From assembly GCA_018500075.1 (NCBI GenBank), contig JAHBAN010000027.1, positions 1 through 21,960 on the forward strand: a DNA stretch of 21,960 nt, in the 5' to 3' direction. The notes below the pieces were generated by a model. The model had not been told where the DNA came from and made no database searches. It saw nothing but the letters and a program-made list of their open reading frames with translations. Origin of the DNA: Flavobacteriia bacterium (lineage in GTDB: Bacteria; Bacteroidota; Bacteroidia; Flavobacteriales; Flavobacteriaceae). Numbering within the stretch: the stretch's first letter is position 1; the number at the start of each line of letters is the position of its first letter. The position numbers and the translations under genes were made by a program. Shown here piece by piece: positions 7,590 through 15,128 of the stretch.

Positions 7590-7618
7590 GAGGGGACGCG
7601 CGGGGCAAATTGCCTCTC

Positions 7619-8275
7619 ATGGCAAAGATAAAAGAAACCGAGCTTTATGCGCCCGTGAAGGCCTATCTGGTGGCGCTGGGCTATGAGGTCAAGGGCGAGG
7701 TGGGAGCGGCTGATGTTGTGGCGCGGCGGGGCGGGGATGCGCCGCTGATTGTGGAGTTGAAAACGGGGTTTTCGCTTCAGCTGATGCATCAGGCCGTGGC
7801 GCGGCAACGGATCAGTGACAGCGTGTATGTGGCAGTGCCGCGCTGGAAAGGGCGCGCGGGCTGGAAGGCGTTCAAGGCCAATGTCGGGCTGTGCAAGCGG
7901 CTTGGCCTCGGGGTCTTGTCGGTTGATCTTGCCGCGGGGGCTGTGCAGGCCCATAGCGACCCGGCGCCGTTTCAGCCGCGCAAGTCAAAGCCCAAGGCGG
8001 CGGCCTTGATGCGCGAATTCGAGGCGCGTGAGGGGGATCCGAACCAAGGCGGCATGACCCGCGCACCTATTGTCACGGCGTATCGTCAGGAGGCCGAAAA
8101 ATGTGCGCGCTATCTCGCGAAGCATGGCCCCTGCCGCGGGCGCGATGTGAAAGACGCGACAGGGATCGCCCGCGCGACCGCTATGATGCGCTCAAACCAC
8201 TACGGCTGGTTTTTGAGGCCCGAGAAGGGCGTTTATGCGCTCAGCCCGGCGGGGCAGGCGGCGCTTAACCTTTAG
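7619..8275 (+). CDS. DUF2161 family, PD-(D/E)XK-like protein
   Basis: A 218-residue protein of the DUF2161 family, described as a putative PD-(D/E)XK-type phosphodiesterase. The nuclease-like core is EVGAADVVARRGGDAPLIVELKTG, with Asp32, Glu46 and Lys48 forming the D...ExK triad. A Q/R-rich helix (MHQAVARQRISDSVYVAVP) follows, as in restriction-endonuclease-like folds. The C-terminal third (about 150-218) looks like a winged helix (RDVKDATGIARATAMMRSNHYGWFLRPEKGVYAL), so DNA binding is plausible. The ATG at 7619 is used; an in-frame GTG at 7577 adds 14 unconserved residues and would overlap the ppaC promoter. No methylase, helicase or toxin partner lies next to it, so a defence role is not supported by context. 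Confidence 0.83.
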   Translation: MAKIKETELYAPVKAYLVALGYEVKGEVGAADVVARRGGDAPLIVELKTGFSLQLMHQAVARQRISDSVYVAVPRWKGRAGWKAFKANVGLCKRLGLGVLSVDLAAGAVQAHSDPAPFQPRKSKPKAAALMREFEAREGDPNQGGMTRAPIVTAYRQEAEKCARYLAKHGPCRGRDVKDATGIARATAMMRSNHYGWFLRPEKGVYALSPAGQAALNL

Positions 8276-8288
8276 CGTGATCTTGCGC

Positions 8289-8316
8289 TTGTGGTTTTCT
8301 CAGACATGGGTAAACT
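8289..8316 (+). promoter_or_regulatory. Candidate promoter of the small lipoprotein gene
   Basis: TTGTGG (8289-8294), a 16-base spacer, TAAACT (8311-8316), ending 32 bases before the lipoprotein ATG. Moderate match only; the gene could also be read from the DUF2161 transcript. Confidence 0.35.
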
Positions 8317-8348
8317 TTGAAGCTGTATATTTTTTTGGAGCTGCCCCA

Positions 8349-8537
8349 ATGACCAGTAAATCGTTTTCCGCCTTTGCCGTTGCCATCGCAATGATCATTA
8401 GCCTCTCTGCTTGCAGCGCAGATTACTCTGACAACGAAAATCTTGTGCAGGTTGAGATCAGCGAAGCCTCTTATCAGAATCTATACGGCGGCTCTGTGAA
8501 CACCTGTGACGACGTGGCGGGCGACGCCTGCAACTGA
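8349..8537 (+). CDS. Small predicted lipoprotein (62 aa), unknown function
   Basis: I do not recognise this protein. The ATG at 8349 has GGAG about 8 bases upstream. Residues 1-21 form a signal peptide with Lys4, a hydrophobic core and the lipobox LSAC, so Cys22 should be lipidated by Lgt and become the mature N-terminus. The mature part is only about 41 residues, acidic (SADYSDNENL) and ending in NTCDDVAGDACN, with two cysteines eight residues apart that could form a disulphide in the periplasm. Signal, ribosome site and a possible promoter together support a real gene despite its size. It ends 20 bases before the convergent alpha/beta hydrolase stop. Confidence 0.7.
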   Translation: MTSKSFSAFAVAIAMIISLSACSADYSDNENLVQVEISEASYQNLYGGSVNTCDDVAGDACN

Positions 8538-8557
8538 TCGCGGGGCGGGCGGGCTGT

Positions 8558-9445
8558 TCAGGCTTTTGTCCGGATAAACTCTGACACGATCCGAACGATT
8601 TCCGGCGCAAGCAACGGGGTTATGATATGCCCCATGCCTTTGATCGGATGATAGGTGCTATCGGGGATATGCGCTGCGATCTCGGCGCCGAGCGCGGCGG
8701 GCAGCAGCGTGTCATCAAGCCCGTGGATCACACAGCAGGGCAGGGCGAGCGCTTTGAGGGCTGGGCGTCTGTCGGGGGCTGCCAGAGTTGCGAGAAGCTG
8801 GCGATTGATTCCGGCGGCTTTCGGGCCGCCGCGCAGGTAGGCGGCCTTGGCTTGTGCGCGGATGAATGCCTCGGTGGCCGGGTAGCCCGGGCTTCCCCAG
8901 AGGCCGTATTCCGCGACGAGCGCGTCTTGGGCGTCGGCAAGGGAGGCATCATTGTGTGCGACAAGCTTTGGCAAAAGCTCGGCAAGGGCACCGCGTTCGA
9001 CGAGCGGGCGGCACGTGCTCATGACGATGGTGCTGGAGAGCAAGCGGTCGGCGTGATGGAGGGCGAGCAGCTGGGCGATGGCCCCACCCATGGATATTCC
9101 GAAGATATGGGCCTGCCCGATCTTGAGCGCATCCATAATTCCGATCACATCCTCGGCCATGTCGCACAGTGTATAGGCGCTGGGGAGGGGCGCGCCCTGC
9201 GCGGCGGCGGCGATAATCTCTGCGGCCTCTGAGGGCACGCCTGCCTGATCAAACCGCTGGGAGAGGCCGACATCGCGGTTGTCAAAGACCAGCGTGCGAA
9301 AGCCTGCGGCGACAAACCCGTTGATCAGGGTGTCGGGCCAGTGAACCAGCTGGGTTCCCAGCCCGCGAATGAGGATGAGGGCGGGATTGGCCGGGTTGCC
9401 GTGTTCTTGCACCTCTAAGGAGATGCCATTTGCTTTGATCTGCAT
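8558..9445 (-). CDS. Alpha/beta-fold hydrolase
   Basis: A 295-residue cytoplasmic alpha/beta hydrolase. The oxyanion segment is LIRGLGTQLVHW (about 25-36), the nucleophile elbow is GISMGG with Ser118, the acid is in HGLDDTLL (Asp244/245), and the catalytic His is in GMGHII (His273). The motif set DNRDVGLSQRFD resembles the esterase group that includes aclacinomycin methylesterase RdmC-like proteins, but the substrate is unknown. There is no signal peptide. The ATG at 9445 follows a GAGG ribosome site. It is divergent to groES and convergent with the small lipoprotein, so it is probably a single-gene unit. Confidence 0.86.
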   Translation of the reverse strand: MQIKANGISLEVQEHGNPANPALILIRGLGTQLVHWPDTLINGFVAAGFRTLVFDNRDVGLSQRFDQAGVPSEAAEIIAAAAQGAPLPSAYTLCDMAEDVIGIMDALKIGQAHIFGISMGGAIAQLLALHHADRLLSSTIVMSTCRPLVERGALAELLPKLVAHNDASLADAQDALVAEYGLWGSPGYPATEAFIRAQAKAAYLRGGPKAAGINRQLLATLAAPDRRPALKALALPCCVIHGLDDTLLPAALGAEIAAHIPDSTYHPIKGMGHIITPLLAPEIVRIVSEFIRTKA

Positions 9446-9635
9446 GGGAGCCTCATGATCGTTTGAAAAAGGCTATGCGCTGGGCGCGAGGGAGGCAAGA
9501 GAGGCCTTGACCTGAGGGGCGTGGGCTGAGGGGCGTGACCCTGAGTGAGGCTTTGGCAGGAGCACCGGCGGGGCATCTGCGGGGGCGCGGCGGGACGGCT
9601 TGGTGCGCCTCGGTAAATTTTCACAGAGCCTCTCC

Positions 9636-9664
9636 TTGACTCACCTGCCAAGCGACCTTAGCTA
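9636..9664 (+). promoter_or_regulatory. groESL vegetative promoter
   Basis: TTGACT (9636-9641), a 17-base spacer, TAGCTA (9659-9664). The predicted start falls at about 9671, exactly at the left edge of the CIRCE element, the classic arrangement for HrcA repression. No separate heat-shock sigma-32 promoter is clear. Confidence 0.72.
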
Positions 9665-9671
9665 TGCCGCG

Positions 9672-9698
9672 TTGGCACTCGCATGGGGTGAGTGCTAA
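9672..9698. promoter_or_regulatory. CIRCE element (HrcA operator)
   Basis: Inverted repeat TTGGCACTC (9672-9680), a 9-base spacer, GAGTGCTAA (9690-9698). The right arm is the perfect consensus and the left arm has one change (TTAGCACTC to TTGGCACTC). HrcA should bind here and repress groESL at normal temperature; HrcA itself is not in this window. Confidence 0.96.
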
Positions 9699-9751
9699 TA
9701 CCCGATTGAAACGGGTCTGAATTGAAACTCAAGCGTAAGGAGCCTCGAGAG

Positions 9752-10039
9752 ATGGCATTTACACCGCTTCACGACCGCGTTGTCGTTCGCCGCGTAGAAG
9801 GCGAAGAAAAAACAGCTGGCGGCCTGATCATTCCCGAAAGCGCAAAAGAAAAGCCTGCTGAAGGCGAAGTTGTTTCCGTTGGTGCAGGTGCACGTGACGA
9901 AGCCGGCAACCGCGTTGCTATGGACGTCAAAGCGGGCGACCGTGTGATGTTTGGCAAATGGTCCGGCACAGAAGTCACGATCAACGGCGAAGAGCTTCTG
10001 ATCATGAAAGAATCCGACATCATGGGCATTATTGCCTAA
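9752..10039 (+). CDS. groES: Co-chaperonin GroES (Cpn10)
   Basis: The 95-residue lid of the GroEL folding chamber, forming a heptameric cap in the cytoplasm. The N-terminus FTPLHDRVVVRRVEGEEKTAGGLIIPESAKEKP contains the mobile loop (about 17-33) that docks onto GroEL. The central GEVVSVGAGARDEAGNRVAMDVKAGDRVMFGKWSGTEV and C-terminal ELLIMKESDIMGII are standard. The ATG at 9752 has AAGGAG nine bases upstream; an earlier in-frame ATG at 9722 would put extra residues before the conserved start. Lysine is mostly AAA and valine often GTT, unlike the GC-ending codons of neighbouring genes, as expected for high expression. groEL follows after 33 bases. Confidence 0.98.
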   Translation: MAFTPLHDRVVVRRVEGEEKTAGGLIIPESAKEKPAEGEVVSVGAGARDEAGNRVAMDVKAGDRVMFGKWSGTEVTINGEELLIMKESDIMGIIA

Positions 10040-10072
10040 CTGTCCCCCCGAAATTCTAAATAGGAGCAAACT

Positions 10073-11716
<1,644 letters not shown>

Positions 11717-11718
11717 GC

Positions 11719-11738
11719 ACATTTCCGCAAGGAAATGT
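11719..11738 (+). other. Hairpin directly after the groEL stop
   Basis: Perfect 8-bp stem ACATTTCC (11719-11726) / GGAAATGT (11731-11738) closed by a GCAA (GNRA) tetraloop, beginning three bases after the stop codon. There is no T-run, so it is more likely an mRNA 3'-stabilising structure than a terminator. An outer repeat TGACCC (11741-11746) / GGGTCA (11780-11785) lies between it and the terminator. Confidence 0.65.
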
Positions 11739-11791
11739 CTTGACCCGACGGGGGCTTTGCGAAGGCAACAGCGCCAAAAGGGTCAGCCGCA

Positions 11792-11836
11792 CAGATAAGG
11801 GAGGCGCTCCGTTCGGGGCGCCTCTTTTCTTATCTG
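11792..11836 (+). terminator. groESL transcription terminator with extended dyad
   Basis: Core stem GAGGCGC (11801-11807) / GCGCCTC (11818-11824), extended inward by three more pairs to a GTTC loop and followed by TTTT (11825-11828). Outside this, CAGATAAG (11792-11799) and CTTATCTG (11829-11836) form a second perfect 8-bp arm pair, so the whole element is a 45-base dyad around the terminator. Confidence 0.85.
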
Positions 11837-11858
11837 AATAATCCTCTAAGCTCGCCCT

Positions 11859-12350
11859 ATGAGCACAGCTGTCTTTCCGTCTTTTCTGCGTCCGATGAAC
11901 CCTCCTGACGCCGCGCCGGTGGATGCGCTGTTGCGCGCGGCCTTTGGCGGCTCTGAGGAGGCCGATCTTGTGGCAAAGCTGCGCAAGGCCGGGGCGATGG
12001 CGGGGGAGATGGTCTTGCCTTTGGGGGACGCGCCGATCGGGTATTATGCGCTCTCGCAGATGGTTGCGCCCAAGGGCTGGCTGTGTCTTGCGCCGGTGGC
12101 GATCCGGCCGGATTGGCAGCGAAAAAACCACGGCAAGCGCATGATCGGACAGCTTGTGGCTTGGGCCGAGGGGGCGCAACAGCCGGTTGTTGTGCTGGGG
12201 CAGCCGGAGTTTTACGAGCGGGCCGGATTTTCCCGTGCCAAAGCGGCCAATCTTGTGACGCCCTATCAGGCAGAGTTTACCTTGCTGGCGGGGCATGAGG
12301 GCGCACCAGAGGCGACGCTTGTGTATCCAGACGCTTTTGACGGTCTCTAG
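11859..12350 (+). CDS. GNAT-family N-acetyltransferase
   Basis: A 163-residue acetyl-CoA-dependent acyltransferase of the COG3153 type. The hydrophobic strand WLCLAPVAIRPDWQ (about 74-87) leads into the CoA pyrophosphate loop QRKNHGKRMIGQLV (87-100). The canonical Q/RxxGxG/A pattern is altered, with Asn90 at the first glycine position and Gly92 kept. The later strand VVVLGQPEFYERAGF (about 112-126) with the E-FYERAGF signature is typical. The substrate is unknown. It has no strong ribosome site and begins 23 bases after the groESL dyad. The EamA gene starts three bases after its stop, so the two are probably co-transcribed. Confidence 0.85.
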   Translation: MSTAVFPSFLRPMNPPDAAPVDALLRAAFGGSEEADLVAKLRKAGAMAGEMVLPLGDAPIGYYALSQMVAPKGWLCLAPVAIRPDWQRKNHGKRMIGQLVAWAEGAQQPVVVLGQPEFYERAGFSRAKAANLVTPYQAEFTLLAGHEGAPEATLVYPDAFDGL

Positions 12351-12353
12351 GCG

Positions 12354-13190
12354 ATGCGCTTGGGTCTGCTTGTGGCGCTCGCCATGCTCGCGTTTGCCGC
12401 AAACTCGGTGATCAACCGGATGGCGCTTGTGGATGGCGCGGCGGGGCCGGCGAGCTTTGCGGCCCTGCGGCTGTTTTCGGGGGCCATTGTCCTCGCGGCG
12501 CTTGTGCGGATGCGCGGGCGCGCGATCGGCCGCCCCACGCGCGCTGTTGGGCCATTGGCGCTTTTGGCCTATGTGCTCGGATTTTCCTTTGCTTATGTGA
12601 GCCTTGATGCGGGCCTTGGCGCATTGATTCTGTTTGGCGGTGTGCAAATCACCATGTTTGCCGGCGCGGTGGTGCGCGGGGAGGATGTGCCGTTGATGCG
12701 CTGGGCAGGGGGATGTCTTGCCTTTGCGGGGCTGGTTGTTTTGATGTGGCCCGGCGGGCGGCTGACGGTCGATTTGGGCGGCGCGGCTCTGATGCTGGTG
12801 GCGGCCTTGGGGTGGGGTGTTTATTCGCTTGTCGGGGCGCGGGCCGATGATCCGCTGGCGACAACCGCGCGCAACTTTGTCTGGGCGGCCCCTGTCGGGG
12901 CTTTGCCGGCCCTTCTGGTCTGGGATGGCATGAGCGGCTGGGGCGCGGCTTTGGCCATTGTCTCCGGGGCTGTTACCTCGGGGCTTGGCTATGCGCTTTG
13001 GTATCGGGTTTTGCCGCAACTGCCGGCAAGCCTCGCCGCTGTGGCGCAGCTCACTGTGCCGATCATTGCAGTCGCAGGCGGAATGCTATTGATCGGCGAG
13101 GCCATAAGCTGGCGGTTTGCCGCTGCGGCGGGGCTGGTTTTGGGCGGGGTGGCGCTTTCGCTCTGTGGGCCTTTTCGGGCGCTGCGCTGA
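12354..13190 (+). CDS. EamA/DMT-family transporter
   Basis: A 278-residue inner-membrane protein of the drug/metabolite transporter superfamily. Two EamA repeats of about five helices each are visible: residues about 1-130 (with AANSVINRMAL and PASFAALRLFSGAIVLAAL, the typical first-repeat pattern) and about 140-278 (with GALPALLVW, SGLGYALWYRVLPQLPASLAAVAQLTVPIIAVAGG near 215-250, the conserved second-repeat stretch). Such proteins often export amino acids, metabolites or drugs; the substrate cannot be told here. It starts three bases after the GNAT stop. A paired acetyltransferase and exporter is suggestive of a detoxification unit, but this is inference. Confidence 0.88.
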   Translation: MRLGLLVALAMLAFAANSVINRMALVDGAAGPASFAALRLFSGAIVLAALVRMRGRAIGRPTRAVGPLALLAYVLGFSFAYVSLDAGLGALILFGGVQITMFAGAVVRGEDVPLMRWAGGCLAFAGLVVLMWPGGRLTVDLGGAALMLVAALGWGVYSLVGARADDPLATTARNFVWAAPVGALPALLVWDGMSGWGAALAIVSGAVTSGLGYALWYRVLPQLPASLAAVAQLTVPIIAVAGGMLLIGEAISWRFAAAAGLVLGGVALSLCGPFRALR

Positions 13191-13249
13191 TCCGGCGGGC
13201 TGTGTCTTTGTCTCTTTCATCGTGTTGGTAGAATGGCTATCTGGGGCCT

Positions 13250-13981
13250 ATGCGATATGCTTTGGCCTTTCTGATTTGCTGCTTGCCTGCGCTGGTGCGG
13301 GCCGATTGTGTGGTCTTGCTGCATGGTCTGGCGCGCAGCGAGACATCTCTTTATCTTTTGGAAGAGGTGCTGGAGGAGCAAGGCTACCGGGTTGTGCGGC
13401 CAAACTATCCGTCGACCGAAAACACCATAGCCGCCCTTGCGAGTGCCGTTCTGCCGCAGGCAACGCAGGCCTGTGGCGCGGACAGGGTGCATTATGTGAC
13501 GCATTCTATGGGCGGAATTCTGGTGCGCTATTGGTTTGCAGGCCTAAAGCCTGCGCGGCTTGGCCGTGTGGTGATGTTGGCGCCGCCCAATCAAGGCTCT
13601 GAACTTGTTGATAAATTCGGCGATTGGGAGGCCTTTGGCTGGTTCAACGGGCCTGCGGGACAGCAGCTTGGCACAGGGGCCGATGGCGTTGCGGCGCATT
13701 TGCCTGAGGTGGATTTCGAGCTTGGGGTGATTGCCGGAAACCGCTCGCTCAGCCCGGCCTTTTCCGTTTTGCTCAAGGGCGATGACGACGGCAAAGTCTC
13801 TGTGGCCTCGACCCGCGTTGCGGGTATGAAAGACCATATTACCCTGCCTGTGACGCATACTTTCTTGATGAACAATCCGCTTGTTGTGGCGCAGGTTCTG
13901 GCGTTTTTGCGCGATGGAAAATTCAACCACGAGCTGACGATGCTTGATATGGTTCTGGGAGACGAAACAGCTGATGAGTGA
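13250..13981 (+). CDS. Secreted alpha/beta-fold lipase/esterase-like protein
   Basis: A 243-residue alpha/beta hydrolase with a short signal peptide (hydrophobic core about 4-16, cleavage likely after ALVRA, residue 18), so the mature enzyme should be periplasmic or exported. The oxyanion strand is VVLLHGLARS (21-30), close to PGAP1-like and class-2 lipases. The nucleophile is Ser86 in VTHSMGG, the acid is probably Asp178-180 in LLKGDDDGKV, and His203 in VTHTF is the catalytic histidine. Cys20 and Cys75 could form a disulphide. Its last eight bases overlap the start of the PhnM-like gene (ATGAGTGA), which implies translational coupling. The substrate is unknown, with acyl esters or phospholipids plausible for the family. 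Confidence 0.85.
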   Translation: MRYALAFLICCLPALVRADCVVLLHGLARSETSLYLLEEVLEEQGYRVVRPNYPSTENTIAALASAVLPQATQACGADRVHYVTHSMGGILVRYWFAGLKPARLGRVVMLAPPNQGSELVDKFGDWEAFGWFNGPAGQQLGTGADGVAAHLPEVDFELGVIAGNRSLSPAFSVLLKGDDDGKVSVASTRVAGMKDHITLPVTHTFLMNNPLVVAQVLAFLRDGKFNHELTMLDMVLGDETADE

Positions 13982-15128
13982 GCTTGCACTACGATTTGTG
14001 GGGGCCGATGTCCTTGGCCCCGAGGGGCTGACGCGGGCGCCTTTGTCTTTTGCTGACGGGGTTGTCTGCGAAGGTGGCGGGCGCGATGTGAATCTTGCGG
14101 GCTATCTGGTGCTGCCCGGCCTTGTCGATATTCACGGCGACGGCTTTGAGCGACATCTCGCGATGCGCCGCGGGGCGATGAAAGACCTTGGCGCAGGCTT
14201 GCGCGCGGCTGAGGCCGAGCTTGCGGCCAACGGCGTGACCACCGCCGTCATGGCGCAGTTTTTCAGTTGGGAAGGGGGCTATCGTGGGCCTGATTTTGCG
14301 AGTCAGTTTCTGGAGGCTTTGGCGCAGGCTGCGCGCGACACCGTAACGGATCTGCGCCGGCAATTGCGGTTTGAGACCCATATGCTGGACGACTACCCCC
14401 GCTTTGAAGCGCTGGTGGCAAAATATGGTGTGGAATATGTGGTGTTTAACGATCATGTCCCGCACGAACGGCTTGCCAAAGGGTTGGTGCCGCGGCGGCT
14501 GAACGGGATGGCGCTCAAGAGCCGCCGCAGCCCGGAGACGCTGCACAAGCTGTTGCAAAAGATGCATGATGAACGTGGTCTTGTCCCAGAGGCTCTGCGC
14601 GGGCTGTCTGCGCGCTTGCTTGCGCAGGGGGTGACGCTGGGGAGCCATGACGACCGCAGCACAGAGGACTGCGCCTATTGGCGGGATATGGGCGGGACCC
14701 TTGCGGAATTTCCCGAGACGCTCGTGGCGGGAGAAGCGGCGCGCGCGCTTGGCACAGGGGTTATTCTGGGCGCGCCCAATGTGGTGCGCGGCGGCAGCCA
14801 CAACGGCAATGTGAGCGCAGTGGATCTGATCGCTATGGGGCTGTGTGATGCGCTGGCCTCGGATTATCACTACCCGTCCTTGCGGCGGGCGGCCTTTTTT
14901 GTGCAGGAGGCGGGGCTGTGTGATCTGGCGAGCGCCTGGGCCTTGGTGTCAAGCGGGCCTGCGCGGCTCCTCGGGCTACAGGACCGGGGCACATTGGCCG
15001 TGGGCAAGCGGGCCGATATCATGATTGTCGAGGCCGAGAGCCGCCGTATGGCCGCGACCATAGCGGGCGGGCGGATCAGCTATATGGCGGGGGATATCGC
15101 CAAACGCTTTATTCAAAGTGGCAGCTGA
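13974..15128 (+). CDS. PhnM-like amidohydrolase (triphosphate diphosphatase homologue)
   Basis: A 384-residue amidohydrolase-superfamily protein of the PhnM group. PhnM of the C-P lyase pathway removes pyrophosphate from alpha-D-ribose 1-methylphosphonate 5-triphosphate. Here the N-terminal metal motif is VDIHGDGFERH (about 51-61) with His54 and Asp56. Classical PhnM has HTDHxE at this place, so two positions differ (Gly55 for Thr, Gly57 for His). Later family motifs FNDHVPHERL, SHDD, GAPNVVRGGSHNGN and ASDYHYPSL are present, as is the terminal GKRADIMIVE strand. The ATG at 13974 overlaps the lipase gene by eight bases. No phnG-L genes are in the window, so a C-P lyase role is not supported by context. 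Its 3' end overlaps convergent hpaH by 20 bases. Confidence 0.82.
   Translation: MSELALRFVGADVLGPEGLTRAPLSFADGVVCEGGGRDVNLAGYLVLPGLVDIHGDGFERHLAMRRGAMKDLGAGLRAAEAELAANGVTTAVMAQFFSWEGGYRGPDFASQFLEALAQAARDTVTDLRRQLRFETHMLDDYPRFEALVAKYGVEYVVFNDHVPHERLAKGLVPRRLNGMALKSRRSPETLHKLLQKMHDERGLVPEALRGLSARLLAQGVTLGSHDDRSTEDCAYWRDMGGTLAEFPETLVAGEAARALGTGVILGAPNVVRGGSHNGNVSAVDLIAMGLCDALASDYHYPSLRRAAFFVQEAGLCDLASAWALVSSGPARLLGLQDRGTLAVGKRADIMIVEAESRRMAATIAGGRISYMAGDIAKRFIQSGS

Larger units (their letters stand above)
9446..9751. other. 306-nt intergenic region before groES
   Basis: Holds the groESL promoter and CIRCE element in its right half. The left half contains a tandem direct repeat, CTGAGGGGCGTG at 9512-9523 and again at 9526-9537 (period 14). 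The alpha/beta hydrolase ribosome site lies at the left edge. No small gene is evident. Confidence 0.6.

Noticed and set aside
7577..7618. GTG start for the DUF2161 gene
   Set aside because: Adds 14 unconserved residues and would overlap the ppaC promoter; the ATG at 7619 begins the family sequence.
7619..8275. DUF2161 gene as part of a defence system
   Set aside because: No methylase, helicase, toxin, antitoxin or other nuclease partner lies nearby; the neighbours are ppaC and a small lipoprotein.
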